Part shown: piece by piece, positions 26,115 to 35,351 of the stretch
How positions within the stretch are numbered: the first letter of the stretch is position 1
How the letters are laid out: every line of letters begins with the position of its first letter
Assembly (NCBI GenBank): GCA_035528395.1
Contig: DATKYR010000071.1
Coordinates: forward strand, 1-64,000
Source: NIOZ-UU13 sp035528395
GTDB taxonomy: Bacteria; Planctomycetota; Phycisphaerae; Sedimentisphaerales; Anaerobacaceae
Direction of reading: 5' to 3'
Length of the DNA: 64,000 nt
Notes under the pieces: generated by a model
The model's database searches: none
What the model saw: only the letters and a program-made list of their open reading frames with translations
What the model was told of the DNA's origin: nothing
Program-made: the position numbers and the translations under genes

Positions 26115-26280
26115 GGGCCGGAGGCTCTATTTTGCGAGCCTATACCAATTGAGTTCAGGCTCACAAATAATTGGTGGCGGGCAAAATGGAGGTTTTCCAA
26201 ACCCCTTTATCGCGTTTAGGATGCCCTCTCGTAGGGTAACGGGTGTATTGAAAAGAAAACACAAAGTTAACGAAAGGAGC
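26115..26280 (+). other. Structured 5' leader, unassigned
   Basis: Between the predicted promoter and the gene at 26286 lie a perfect stem AGGCTC/GAGCCT (26122-26141), a perfect stem ACCAATT/AATTGGT (26144-26175), then a GC-rich part (GGCGGGCAAAATGGAGG, CCCTCTCGTAGGG). It may be a cis-regulatory RNA or small RNA. I could not match it to a riboswitch class. Confidence 0.4.
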
Positions 26281-26285
26281 CTGTT

Positions 26286-27164
26286 TTGAGTACGCTTACA
26301 AAGGTCTTAATAGTTCTGCTAACGATATCCTCGATTTTTCTCTGCGGTATCGTCGTAACTTATGTTGCTAATGCTGAAAACTATAGACAAAATTATCTTG
26401 ACCAAAGGAGGGAAAAAGATGCTGCAGAGCAGATTAAGGAACAAGCCGTAAAAGATAAAAATAAAACAATCGAGGATGCAGCCGAGCGTGAACGGAAGCT
26501 AAAAAGTGATATTAGCGCCCTTGTAACCCAGGTCGGGCAATTAAACACAAAATTCGCCGAAGCTGAAAGACAAAAAGCTGCTTTGATTGAGGAAGCTGGT
26601 AAATGGAAGGCCATAACCAGAGACTTTTACGACACCAATGACAAGCAAAGGCAGTTGTTAGAAGATACGCTCGCCAAGCTAAAGACAATCGAAGCTGAGC
26701 AAATCAAGTCAGACCAAGATATCAAAGAAACTACGGCCGCTCTTATCGAGAAACTGGCAATAATAGCAACGCTGGAAAAACAATCGAAACAACTACTCGA
26801 AGAAAAAACAGACTTGCAAAACAGTTTAGACCAGTTCTTCCAGCGAACCGGCAAAGCTGTTGCTGCTCCCGAACGGGTTACAACCATAAAAGAGAAAGCT
26901 CAGGTAGCACTGCCAACGGTAGACATCAGCCTGAACGGTTTGATAATCGCAGTGGACCTGGGAAATTCTCTGGCTGAGATATCCATCGGCGCAGCAAACG
27001 GCGTCAAACAAAATATGAGATTCCATGTAACTCGCGCCGATAAGTTTATTTGTGACATTGTAATTTTAGACATTGAGCCTGAAAAGGCAATCGGCACCCT
27101 GGAGCTTATGGACGTTACAAAGGAACAGCCTAAAGCCGGCGATAACGTCAGTACTAATTTGTAG
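26286..27164 (+). CDS. Coiled-coil envelope protein upstream of mreB
   Basis: A 292-residue protein with one N-terminal membrane helix (about 5-28), a long coiled coil (about 30-195) and a C-terminal beta domain of about 80 residues (VDISLNGLIIAVDLGNSLAEIS ... GDNVSTNL), so its layout resembles MreC (anchor, coiled coil, beta barrel). It starts with TTG, supported by AAAGGAG 7 nt upstream. No named family recognised. Its place just ahead of mreB suggests a role in the elongation machinery; this is inference. Confidence 0.65.
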   Translation: MSTLTKVLIVLLTISSIFLCGIVVTYVANAENYRQNYLDQRREKDAAEQIKEQAVKDKNKTIEDAAERERKLKSDISALVTQVGQLNTKFAEAERQKAALIEEAGKWKAITRDFYDTNDKQRQLLEDTLAKLKTIEAEQIKSDQDIKETTAALIEKLAIIATLEKQSKQLLEEKTDLQNSLDQFFQRTGKAVAAPERVTTIKEKAQVALPTVDISLNGLIIAVDLGNSLAEISIGAANGVKQNMRFHVTRADKFICDIVILDIEPEKAIGTLELMDVTKEQPKAGDNVSTNL

Positions 27165-27202
27165 AAAACCCAAATGATGTGTTTATACTATGCGAGGTTG
27201 AT

Positions 27203-27364
27203 ATGAGTCCTAATGGGCAGACCCGCGGCAAAAAGGTAACAGTACCGGATAACCTCTATACGATTATTCTTGCTTTGGCGTTTTGTGCAGTTCTGGCTAC
27301 TTCCGCGTTTGTCGCTTACCAGTGCTATACGCAGTACGGCACGATATTCCAAATCCCAACGTAA
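27203..27364 (+). CDS. 53-residue single-pass membrane protein
   Basis: Start at 27203, with GAGGTTG just upstream. A polar N-terminus (residues 1-20) precedes one membrane helix (about 22-44, TIILALAFCAVLATSAFVAY) and a short tail. It lies 38 nt after the coiled-coil gene and before the mreB promoter. I do not recognise a family; size and position suggest a small subunit of the coiled-coil protein or the elongasome. Confidence 0.6.
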   Translation: MSPNGQTRGKKVTVPDNLYTIILALAFCAVLATSAFVAYQCYTQYGTIFQIPT

Positions 27365-27373
27365 ATTTCACTA

Positions 27374-27401
27374 TTGACAATACCGCTCTTTAGTATATAA
27401 A
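27374..27401 (+). promoter_or_regulatory. mreB promoter
   Basis: TTGACA (27374-27379) and TATAAA (27396-27401) are separated by 16 nt, 65 nt before the mreB start. A good consensus match for a sigma-70-type promoter. Confidence 0.65.
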
Positions 27402-27466
27402 AATAGCCAGTTAGAAATTGCGGTTTCCGCAAGTCTCTAAACTGTAATTCAAGAAAGGAGTCGAAA

Positions 27467-28522
27467 GTGGTGCTGGACACAATCTTAGGTTGGTTCAGTA
27501 TGGATATGGGTATCGACCTTGGTACCTGCACTACCCTGGTTTGTGTCCGTGATAAAGGTATTGTTCTCAATGAGCCCTCCGTAGTTGCTGTCCGCAAAGG
27601 AACCAACATCGTCCTGAACAACGGCGAAGCTGTGGGCCTGGTTGCACGTGAAATGTTAGGCAAAACGCCGGGCTCGATTAGCGCAATAAGACCTCTCAAA
27701 GACGGCGTAATCAGTGACTTCGAAATCACCGAGGCCATGCTGAGCTATTTTATCAGGAAGGTGCACGGCAGAGGCGGTCTTATCAGGCCTCGAGTCGTAA
27801 TCGCTGTGCCGAGCGGAATAACTGCTGTTGAAAGACGGGCCGTTATAGATAGTGCGGAACGGGCAGGTGCACGCAAAGTCTATCTCGTCGATGAACCAAT
27901 GGCGGCAGGAATCGGAGCAGGACTGCCAATCACAGAGCCTACCGCCTCGATGATTGTCGATATCGGCGGAGGAACGACGGAAGTGGCTATAATGAGTCTG
28001 GCCGATATCGCCACCTCAGAGTCAATTCGTATAGGCGGCGACGATATGGACGAAGCGGTAATCAACCATCTTAAGAAAACTTACAACCTGCTCATCGGCG
28101 AACCAAGGGCTGAAAAAGTCAAGATACAAATCGGCTCCGCCGCCCCGCTGGAAGAAGAATTGACGATGGAAGTGGCCGGCAGAGATACCATCTCCGGTCT
28201 GCCGAGAAAAATCGTTATTACCAGTGAGGAAATCAGAGAGTCGCTCCGCGACCCCATCGCTACAATTATAGATACGGTTACCGCAACGCTGGAAAAGGCC
28301 GAGCCGGAATTGGCCGCCGACCTCATCGACAACGGCGTGCACATTTGCGGTGGCGGCTCACTGCTGCGTGGAATGGATACGGTCCTGGCAAATGCAACCG
28401 GCCTGAAGGTCGAAATAGTCGATGACCCGCTAAGCTGCGTAGCTCGAGGGACCAGTGTCTATCTTGAAAATCTGGAGTTGTGGAAGGACACGATGGACCA
28501 CAACGAATACGGATGGGAATGA
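27467..28522 (+). CDS. mreB: Rod-shape-determining actin homolog MreB
   Basis: A 351-residue cytoplasmic filament protein that guides lateral wall synthesis. Actin-fold motifs are clear: phosphate 1 (GIDLGTCTTLV), phosphate 2 (MIVDIGGGTTEVA), the adenosine site (GVHICGGGSLLRGM) and the conserved EPMAAGIGAGLPI. It starts GTG with AAAGGAG upstream; an internal ATG at 27500 is possible. The N-terminal LDTILGWFSMD may be the membrane-binding amphipathic helix. First gene of mreB-mreC-mreD-PBP2. Confidence 0.96.
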   Translation: MVLDTILGWFSMDMGIDLGTCTTLVCVRDKGIVLNEPSVVAVRKGTNIVLNNGEAVGLVAREMLGKTPGSISAIRPLKDGVISDFEITEAMLSYFIRKVHGRGGLIRPRVVIAVPSGITAVERRAVIDSAERAGARKVYLVDEPMAAGIGAGLPITEPTASMIVDIGGGTTEVAIMSLADIATSESIRIGGDDMDEAVINHLKKTYNLLIGEPRAEKVKIQIGSAAPLEEELTMEVAGRDTISGLPRKIVITSEEIRESLRDPIATIIDTVTATLEKAEPELAADLIDNGVHICGGGSLLRGMDTVLANATGLKVEIVDDPLSCVARGTSVYLENLELWKDTMDHNEYGWE

Positions 28523-28528
28523 TTAGAA

Positions 28529-28600
28529 AGTGCATAAGTGCACAAGTTATAAGCGCATAAGCTATTTTTTGCTCTTGTGCTCCTATGCCCTTGTATGCTC
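28529..28600. repeat. GTGCATAAG/CTTATGC-type palindromic tandem repeat
   Basis: The left arm AGTGCATAAGTGCACAAG and the right arm CTTGTGCTCCTATGCCC (then TTGTATGC) are near reverse complements around a T-rich loop. It fills the mreB-mreC gap and has the same arm design as the CAGAAGT family with a different sequence. Confidence 0.7.
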
Positions 28601-28605
28601 ATATT

Positions 28606-29400
28606 ATGGCAAGGAAGCAAATTAGAGTCTCCAGACGAATGCTGTTTACCTGGTTTACGCTGGCCGGATTCATTTTCCTTTTTTCCCCGAAAAATCTGAC
28701 GAATAAATTCCAGTTTGCCTTTCACCGCATTTTCAGCTGGCCGTTAAGTATTGGCAGAAATATTTCACTTTCAGCCGGCACTCGCCAGCCACTTAGAGAT
28801 ATCGTCAGTCGAGATGAATACGAAAGACTCCTAAACCATCTCACCAACGTTACGCAGCAGCGTAATGATGCACAGCAAACTGTACAAAAGCTATCCAAAA
28901 TGCGCAACATGCCTGCCTGGGAACGCATGGGTTTTGTGCTTGCTGATGTGATTACCGTCTCTATCAACGAGCTGCGTAGTGAGCTTATCCTAAACCGCGG
29001 CGAGGATGACGGCCTGGCTAAGGGCCAATTCGTACTGGCCGACAACAGCGTAATCGGAACCATATCCGACGTGGACGCACGCACCGCCAAGGTCAGACTG
29101 TTTACCGACCCAAAATCCAACACAGCCGTAATAATAGGCGGCTCGGATTGGCTCATGCAAGGCAACGGCAACAACTTAGCAAAAGTAGAAATGATAAAGC
29201 AAAAAGTCAAAATCGGCACTGATGTTATGGCCAGTAAAAGACCTGGATTCCTGGATACACCTATGATTATAGGAAAAGTGGCTCGATGCGAACGCAATGC
29301 CCAACCTTTGGTTTGGGATATAATGGTCGAACCGGTTTGTGACATGCAAAAGGCAGAGAACGTACATGTAATCGTGATGAATCCGCCGGAAGTGCGCTAA
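28606..29400 (+). CDS. mreC: Rod-shape-determining protein MreC
   Basis: A 264-residue bitopic periplasmic protein that scaffolds the elongasome. A membrane helix (about 15-32) is followed by a coiled coil (about 68-105) and the MreC beta domain (ADVITVSINELRSELILNRGEDDGLAKGQFVL ... shown in part; GTISDVD, MVEPVCD). Start chosen at the ATG at 28606; seven further upstream codons fall in the repeat. The stop codon lies at the very edge of the next repeat element. Confidence 0.9.
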   Translation: MARKQIRVSRRMLFTWFTLAGFIFLFSPKNLTNKFQFAFHRIFSWPLSIGRNISLSAGTRQPLRDIVSRDEYERLLNHLTNVTQQRNDAQQTVQKLSKMRNMPAWERMGFVLADVITVSINELRSELILNRGEDDGLAKGQFVLADNSVIGTISDVDARTAKVRLFTDPKSNTAVIIGGSDWLMQGNGNNLAKVEMIKQKVKIGTDVMASKRPGFLDTPMIIGKVARCERNAQPLVWDIMVEPVCDMQKAENVHVIVMNPPEVR

Positions 29401-29582
29401 AGTGCCTAAAGTGTGCTAAAGTGACAGCAAAGCTGTCATTCTGAGCCCTTCGTTGCGCTCAAGGACAAGCTCAGCGAAGAATCTCTTTTTCGTTGGCCAG
29501 ATCCCTTCGGCAAGCTCAGGGCAGGCTCTTCGGCTTCGCCTCAGGATGACACGTAAGTGTCACTTTAGGCACTTTAGTTCAA
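29399..29582. repeat. Composite palindromic repeat element, copy 2
   Basis: Same order as copy 1: GTGCCTAAA-type units, hairpin TGACAGC-AAA-GCTGTCA, ATTCTGAGC ... GAAGAATCT, AGATCCCTTCGG ... CTCAGGAT, hairpin TGACAC-GTAA-GTGTCA, then TTTAGGCACTT. It occupies the mreC-mreD gap. Confidence 0.85.
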
Positions 29583-29652
29583 TTGTTACTAAGTTGCGCT
29601 GCAGCGTTCTTCTGCGATAGATTTTAAGATGTAAACGGCTGAGGATATATAA

Positions 29653-30135
29653 ATGCGATGGTTCCGGTTTGCAGTTTTAATTATTCTTGCTACCGTGCTG
29701 CAGGCCAGCTTTTTTGCGGATTTGAATATCAAGCCTGATTTGCTGTTAATACTTTTGGTATTCTTTGCAGTTTACTGCAATACGTCGGAGGCCATCATAA
29801 CTTCCTTCACAATAGGATTCGCTGCGGACCTTATTGGTCGCACGATGGGCCCGCAAATGATTAGCTTCGGTCTTTTCGGCACGGCCCTGGCATACCTGCA
29901 CAGGGTTATTGCTATCAGAAAAATGACTTATCAATTCCTTGCGATATTCATCACAGCTTTTTTGACCGGCTCGCTGGTCTATTTCTTAAACTCTCTAAAA
30001 GGTGAGCCAACACCACCAAAAATATTCGCCGCTCTTTTCGGGATAGCCCTGTACTCGGCCCTTGTGGGACCGTTTTTATTCTTACCGTCTGCCTGGTGGA
30101 TGCGTATCAAGATACATCGCTTCAACCGACGTTAA
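29653..30135 (+). CDS. mreD: Rod-shape-determining protein MreD
   Basis: A 160-residue integral membrane protein with five hydrophobic segments and the MreD-typical start (RFAVLIILATVLQASFFADL, then IKPDLLLILLVFFAVYC). GAGGA lies upstream of the ATG. Part of the mreBCD-PBP2 operon despite the repeat of about 180 bp before it. Confidence 0.85.
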   Translation: MRWFRFAVLIILATVLQASFFADLNIKPDLLLILLVFFAVYCNTSEAIITSFTIGFAADLIGRTMGPQMISFGLFGTALAYLHRVIAIRKMTYQFLAIFITAFLTGSLVYFLNSLKGEPTPPKIFAALFGIALYSALVGPFLFLPSAWWMRIKIHRFNRR

Positions 30136-30196
30136 AGCCGTACCCTGAGAATGCCGAATTACCAATCACAGCACGAATCTCTAAAGACAAAATACG

Positions 30197-32341
30197 ATGT
30201 ATGATAAGCGAATAAAAATCTTTGTTATCCTAAGCACACTGCTCTTACTGGTCTGTTTGCTCCGCCTGACACAAATGCAGCTGCTTCCAAGCTCTTCTGT
30301 CCAAAGTGATATTGAGGAGCTAAAACGCCAAAGAGGCCAATCCCAGGAGCTTAAAACAGTCCGAGGTAAAATACTCGACAGAACAGGCAAAAAAGTTTTA
30401 GCCACCGATGAACCACAGTTCCAGTTGTGTATAAATTACAAGCTCACGTGTTTTATGGATGACCGCATCCGGGATGCCAGATTATCAAGCGCCGCCGGCA
30501 AAGAAGATACAGACGCTGTAGCCATAGTACAAAAAGAGCTGGATATCGGTCTGGCAGATTTGAACCAGATAATCAACAAGTGTGCTCAATTCAAAGGAGT
30601 CCGACCTTTAGAGATAAAAAAAGAAATACAGAGAATAAACGATATCATCTGGAATCAGCGCACGTTTCAGGCCTGGCGGGGCAAATTCCCAAATTCTGAG
30701 GTTTTTCAAAACTATGACAGCAAAATCGCCATTCCATTTAATGAAGCAAAAGCTGACTTTGAAACGAAGGAACCAAACGAAATAAAACGGCTTCTGCTTG
30801 TCAACAAAATCGATATTGCTGATATGCACGACCCAAAGCCGTTGCTGGAGTTAAAAACCGATGACGATATCTTTGCCGCTCAGCTTGAGTTTTTAAAAGT
30901 TGATGATATTCAGATTCTGCCAAAAGCACGAAGGACATACCCGTATGGTACGGCTGCCGCCCAAACTATAGGCTGGGTCGGGCTTGTAACACACAGCGAA
31001 GATGATAGCAGGCTCTTCGCAGACGACAAACTATCAAGCTATTTGAGCGGAGAAATCTGCGGCCGAGAGGACGGAGTTGAGTATGTTTGCGAAACCATCC
31101 TGCGCGGCAGACGTGGGGAGCTCATTTACGATATAGACAGCCAGCTTATAAGTCAAACCATGAGCCGGTTCGGAAAAGACGTCTCGCTGACACTGGACAT
31201 TGAGCTTCAGCAAAGAATAGAAAATTATCTGACCACCTATAACCACGAACTGAGTTGCGGACCCGGAATGTCGGTAGTTGTCATCGAGATTGGTACAGGT
31301 GATATTCTCGCTTTGGTTTCGATGCCGGTGTTTGATTTGAACCGTGCCAGGTATGACTACAGCGACCTCGCTAACGACCCCGATAAGCCTTTAATAAATC
31401 GAGCGATAAATAAGTGGTATCCACCAGGCTCCGTTGTAAAGCCGCTGATTCTTATCGCCGGTCTCGAGTCCGGTAAAATCACACCCGAGGAGATTATAGG
31501 CTGCCCCGCTCAGAAGGCCCCAAAAGGCTGGCCAAGCTGCTTGTTATACAACAGATACAGAACCGGCCACGACGGCAGGTGGGAAAACACCGCCCTCAAC
31601 GCCATCAGGGGCAGCTGCAATATTTATTTTTCCCGCCTTGCAGACAGAATCGACCCTCTGGTCCTTCAACAATGGCTCTTCAAGTTCGGCTACGGCCGAA
31701 ACATACTATTCCCACCGCTTTCCTTTGATGAATCCGAACTCTTCAGAAACCTTCGCCAATTGCAGGGAGTAATCTCTAACACTATCCCAAGGGAAACAAT
31801 CACAAGTTTTGAGCAAGTGCCCCCGCTCAGTAAAAGTGAAAGAAGATGGTTCGGCATAGGCCAGGGCAATCTGCGAGTTACACCTCTTCAGGTGGCAAAT
31901 GCAATGGCCGCCATCGCCCGAGGCGGTGCATATAAACCTCCCCGGCTGTTTATGGATAACACCTATGAATTCGACTTTAACAAAATCGACCTTGGTATTT
32001 CACTACAGACTTTAGCAGTAATCTATGACGGTATGAGCGCTGTGGTTAATGAGACCGGCGGAACAGCTTATACTACATTCCAACCGATTCTTACAAGTCT
32101 TGCCGAGCAGGACATAAAGGTTTATGGCAAAACCGGCTCAACACAAGCCCCGGAAAATGCCTGGTTCGGAGGCTTCGCCACTGACAGCCAAAATCGGAGC
32201 ATCGCAATCGCCGTGGTCGTCGAAGGCGGCCAGTCCGGCTCAAGCGACGCCGCGCCTTTGGCCCGTGACATCATCCAGTTCTGCATCGACGCCGGATATG
32301 TGGGGAAAGCGGAGACTCAACCGAATTTACCAAATCCTTAG
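30197..32341 (+). CDS. mrdA: Penicillin-binding protein 2 (elongation transpeptidase)
   Basis: A 714-residue class B PBP that crosslinks peptidoglycan during cell elongation. A membrane helix (about 8-26) precedes a dimerisation/pedestal domain (VRGKILDRTGKKVLATDEP) and a transpeptidase domain with SVVK (nucleophile Ser near 411, PPGSVVKPL), SCN (RGSCNIYF) and KTG (YGKTGSTQAP). An insertion of about 150 residues between 75 and 225 makes it longer than E. coli PBP2 (633). It follows mreD by 61 nt. Confidence 0.93.
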   Translation: MYDKRIKIFVILSTLLLLVCLLRLTQMQLLPSSSVQSDIEELKRQRGQSQELKTVRGKILDRTGKKVLATDEPQFQLCINYKLTCFMDDRIRDARLSSAAGKEDTDAVAIVQKELDIGLADLNQIINKCAQFKGVRPLEIKKEIQRINDIIWNQRTFQAWRGKFPNSEVFQNYDSKIAIPFNEAKADFETKEPNEIKRLLLVNKIDIADMHDPKPLLELKTDDDIFAAQLEFLKVDDIQILPKARRTYPYGTAAAQTIGWVGLVTHSEDDSRLFADDKLSSYLSGEICGREDGVEYVCETILRGRRGELIYDIDSQLISQTMSRFGKDVSLTLDIELQQRIENYLTTYNHELSCGPGMSVVVIEIGTGDILALVSMPVFDLNRARYDYSDLANDPDKPLINRAINKWYPPGSVVKPLILIAGLESGKITPEEIIGCPAQKAPKGWPSCLLYNRYRTGHDGRWENTALNAIRGSCNIYFSRLADRIDPLVLQQWLFKFGYGRNILFPPLSFDESELFRNLRQLQGVISNTIPRETITSFEQVPPLSKSERRWFGIGQGNLRVTPLQVANAMAAIARGGAYKPPRLFMDNTYEFDFNKIDLGISLQTLAVIYDGMSAVVNETGGTAYTTFQPILTSLAEQDIKVYGKTGSTQAPENAWFGGFATDSQNRSIAIAVVVEGGQSGSSDAAPLARDIIQFCIDAGYVGKAETQPNLPNP

Positions 32342-32358
32342 TATTCAGTTTATACAGC

Positions 32359-33438
32359 TTAAGAAAGTGCTATACTAATCGGTCTGTGCAGTCTGTTTAA
32401 AACCTCTTGCAATATCCGGAAAAATTTATCGTTGTCAGGCCAGATAATTCTCTCATCATCCGGCATAGGCTTATCGAGCTCATCGAGGAACCGGGCCAAA
32501 ACCGCTTCATTTAATTTTTCAGCCGAAATCCCCAGGCCGAGCTTTTGAACATAATGCGCGTTTATTATCTGCTCATACTGACCGGCCAAAGGCAGCAAAA
32601 GCATCTTCTTTTTGAGGTACATACACTCACTTATCAAAGAAAAGCCCGCTGAAGCTATCACCCCTCGCGCCCCCGCAAGGTCGGCCAGAAAACCTTCGGT
32701 CGAACGCTCCTTAAAAACGCAATTCTTATATTCGCGGTCCCGGTTAAAGCCATAAATATAAAATTTCTGTCCACTAAATTTATTAAGGACCCGCCTCAAG
32801 TGTTCCTTCCCCCTGCCGGTTGTGGAGTACAACAGAATATGCCCACCCGGCTCGGTCCTAAGCGAACTGACGATGGGCCTTATAATAGGCGGCGCCAAAA
32901 CCGCAGAATCGACCCTCAAGGGCGCATCAAAGAAATTCACAATAATATAGGCGACCGCCCCCACGTAGTGACATTCGGTCACCACACTTGCAGTCATCCT
33001 CGAAAACCAATTCCTCCCTCGATGCTCAAGCTTACAAAGTGTAAGCATATGTTCGTGGTCGATGCTGATAAACGGCACCCTGTTTCGCCAGGCCCACCAC
33101 GCACTGAAAGGCTCAAAATCTGATATCACCAAATCCTGATTAAAGGGCTCAAAATGTTTTTTGAAAAGCTCGTCATTCTGTCTGTTGCCCTCAGGCAGCT
33201 TCAGAAGGTTTCTTTTCAGCGTCTCCGATTTATCTATCCGTCCATCTACAAAAGCAAAAGAAAGGCCGAAAATCTCCTTCACACGCTCACCAAAATATTG
33301 TTTCAGATAGAGCAGTGATTTCTGTGACCCCACAAAAATACAATCGTGCCCGGCATCGATAAGTCTCTGTCCTATCAGGTGAGACCGGCTGCTGTGCCCG
33401 AATCCCTCCCCCGCAACAGCATAGATTATCTTTGCCAT
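32359..33438 (-). CDS. MJ1255-type glycosyltransferase
   Basis: A 359-residue GT-B fold enzyme. The N-terminal GEGFGHSSRSHLIGQRL loop and the C-terminal ASAGFSLISECMYLKKKMLLLPL with QYEQIINAHYV are the donor-site pattern of the MJ1255/VC2487 family, distantly related to MurG. The acceptor is unknown. It is the last gene of the minus-strand division cluster and converges with PBP2, with 17 nt between stops. A repeat at 33503-33576 separates it from ftsI. Confidence 0.75.
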   Translation of the reverse strand: MAKIIYAVAGEGFGHSSRSHLIGQRLIDAGHDCIFVGSQKSLLYLKQYFGERVKEIFGLSFAFVDGRIDKSETLKRNLLKLPEGNRQNDELFKKHFEPFNQDLVISDFEPFSAWWAWRNRVPFISIDHEHMLTLCKLEHRGRNWFSRMTASVVTECHYVGAVAYIIVNFFDAPLRVDSAVLAPPIIRPIVSSLRTEPGGHILLYSTTGRGKEHLRRVLNKFSGQKFYIYGFNRDREYKNCVFKERSTEGFLADLAGARGVIASAGFSLISECMYLKKKMLLLPLAGQYEQIINAHYVQKLGLGISAEKLNEAVLARFLDELDKPMPDDERIIWPDNDKFFRILQEVLNRLHRPISIALS

Positions 33439-33502
33439 TTCTTATTATTCAAATTTTGATACAGGTAAATTGTAATTGATAATGCTCAGTAGAAAAGACC
33501 AC

Positions 33503-33576
33503 ATGTCATTTCGAGCGCAGCCGAAGGCAACACAACCGTCATTTCGAGCGCAGCCGAAGGCGGAGTCGAGAAATCT
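33503..33576. repeat. ATTTC/GAAAT palindromic repeat, partial plus full copy
   Basis: GTCATTTCGAGCGCAGCCGA occurs twice in tandem; the second copy continues to GAGTCGAGAAATCT, so its ends can pair. It lies between the glycosyltransferase and ftsI genes. Confidence 0.8.
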
Positions 33577-33605
33577 ATTAAACAATATCTTCCTATTTTT
33601 TCTTC

Positions 33606-35348
33606 TCAGAAATCTGCCCGGGCATACCTGTATTCAAGATAATTAAGAGTTTTTTCGATTATTTTACCTGCCACCGGAGAGGCCACAACTCCGCCGGTAT
33701 AGTTTTTGCCAAGTTTCTTGTTTGGCTTGCGGATTGAAACCAAAACCACTATCGCCGGGTCCTCCACCGGCGCACCGGCTATAAAGGAAGCCACATAATC
33801 ACTGTCCGAATAACCTCGTTCATCGCTTTTTGCAATGTTGGCTGTTCCCGTTTTCCCGAACACCTGCCATTTGTCTAATTTGGCTCTTTTACCCGTACCC
33901 TCATTAACCACACCGACCATAGCATCGCTGACAATCCATTCAGCGACTTCCGGCTTGACCACGTAACCCACCGGCGGCAGAGGCCGTTTTAGCTCGGTAA
34001 TCTCTCCATCGTTGTCAACAATCGCTTTGACCAGGAACGGGCGAACGATACGACCGCGATTGGCAAGTATGCAGAAAGCCCGAACCAACTGAATCGCAGT
34101 TACAGTAATTTCCTGACCAAAAGGTATCCGGGTTACGCTGTATCCCGTCCACTTGTGTGCAGGCCACAAAAGACCATCGGCCTCGCCGGGCACATCAATC
34201 CCCGCTTTTTTGCCGAAACCAAAAAGTCTCAGCCCTTCATAAAGTTTGTCTTTGCCGAGCCTCTGTCCGATTTTGGCCATTCCTATATTGCTGGACTCAA
34301 CCAGAATCTCACGAAGGGTCAAATCGCCGAATCCTCGTCGATATTCACCGATTCTTCCAAAACCACTACCGGAATAATTTCCGTTTTCGCAGAATATTTT
34401 TTCAACCTTGTTCACAGCGCCTGCATCAAGGGCAATCGCGGCCACGAGCGGCTTGATAATACTGCCCGGCTCGAACTCATCGGTTAAAACCCGGTTGCGG
34501 AGATTATCAGGGTTGCTCGAACGGGCCTGGGCAGGGTCGAAATCAGGCAGCGAAACCATCGCCAAGATTGCCCCGGTCTTTGGCTCAACCACAATCGCCA
34601 CAGCCGACTCGGCCTCATAGTCTTCGTATTGCTTTATAAGCTCATCTCTGGCAAATTGCTGGATAGTAGCATCAATGGTCAAAATAATCCCGACGCCATT
34701 GGTTAAAACAGTGTTCTCCACATCGTTAATATCCGCCGGACTATGCTTAAGAGGCGCCGGACGAATGGGACGGCGACGTACGTCTGCAAAGAATATATCC
34801 TGTGCCGCCGAACCGCTGAGCTGTTTGTCGTATTGGTACTCAATGCCATCTAATCCCCGATTATCAAGGCTCGTAAAACCAACTGCATGAGCAGCTAATC
34901 GACCCATCGGATAATGTCTTTGCCAATCAGATTCGACACCGACAGCACTGGAAATTCTGCGGGCGGCATCACATTCACCCGGCTTGGCATCCGCCTTGAT
35001 TTTTACATATCCCGGGTTGTTGCTTTCGTTGATAAGTTTACAGATTTCGTGCGCACCCATACCCAATATCGGCTGGAGCTCGCTCGATAAATCTTTGGGG
35101 TCTTTGACCCTTCGAGGCTCAACTTTAATGAACTGAACCTTATTGCTCGCAGCGAGCACCCTGCCGCGACAATCAAGAATCACGCCGCGCTGAGGCTTGT
35201 AGGGCAGTCGTCCCTGCTGCTGTTTGAGACACTCGCCAATATAATGTTCGTTCTTGAGAAACTGCAGATAAAAGCACCGCCCTGCCAGCGCCAGAAATGC
35301 GCCGATGAGAAGCAAAGAAAAAAGAATGGTAATTCGAACGCTTTTCAA
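33606..35348 (-). CDS. ftsI: Division transpeptidase FtsI (PBP3)
   Basis: A 580-residue class B PBP for septal crosslinking. An N-terminal helix (about 8-28), the pedestal domain (YKPQRGVILDCRGRVLAAS) and a transpeptidase domain with SIIK (EPGSIIKPL, Ser near 295), SSN (VESSNIGMAKIG) and KTG (FGKTGTANIA). It starts 3 nt after the FtsL-like gene. No PASTA domains. Part of the mraZ-led dcw cluster. Confidence 0.93.
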   Translation of the reverse strand: MKSVRITILFSLLLIGAFLALAGRCFYLQFLKNEHYIGECLKQQQGRLPYKPQRGVILDCRGRVLAASNKVQFIKVEPRRVKDPKDLSSELQPILGMGAHEICKLINESNNPGYVKIKADAKPGECDAARRISSAVGVESDWQRHYPMGRLAAHAVGFTSLDNRGLDGIEYQYDKQLSGSAAQDIFFADVRRRPIRPAPLKHSPADINDVENTVLTNGVGIILTIDATIQQFARDELIKQYEDYEAESAVAIVVEPKTGAILAMVSLPDFDPAQARSSNPDNLRNRVLTDEFEPGSIIKPLVAAIALDAGAVNKVEKIFCENGNYSGSGFGRIGEYRRGFGDLTLREILVESSNIGMAKIGQRLGKDKLYEGLRLFGFGKKAGIDVPGEADGLLWPAHKWTGYSVTRIPFGQEITVTAIQLVRAFCILANRGRIVRPFLVKAIVDNDGEITELKRPLPPVGYVVKPEVAEWIVSDAMVGVVNEGTGKRAKLDKWQVFGKTGTANIAKSDERGYSDSDYVASFIAGAPVEDPAIVVLVSIRKPNKKLGKNYTGGVVASPVAGKIIEKTLNYLEYRYARADF

Positions 35349-35351
35349 CTT

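Noticed and set aside
26115..26280. Cyclic-di-GMP (GEMM) riboswitch
   Set aside because: Only a loose resemblance to GGTAACGGG-type text; the conserved core and tetraloop arrangement are absent.
28722..29345. Open frame of about 207 codons on the minus strand
   Set aside because: Antisense to mreC, Ser/Thr-rich, no start signals.
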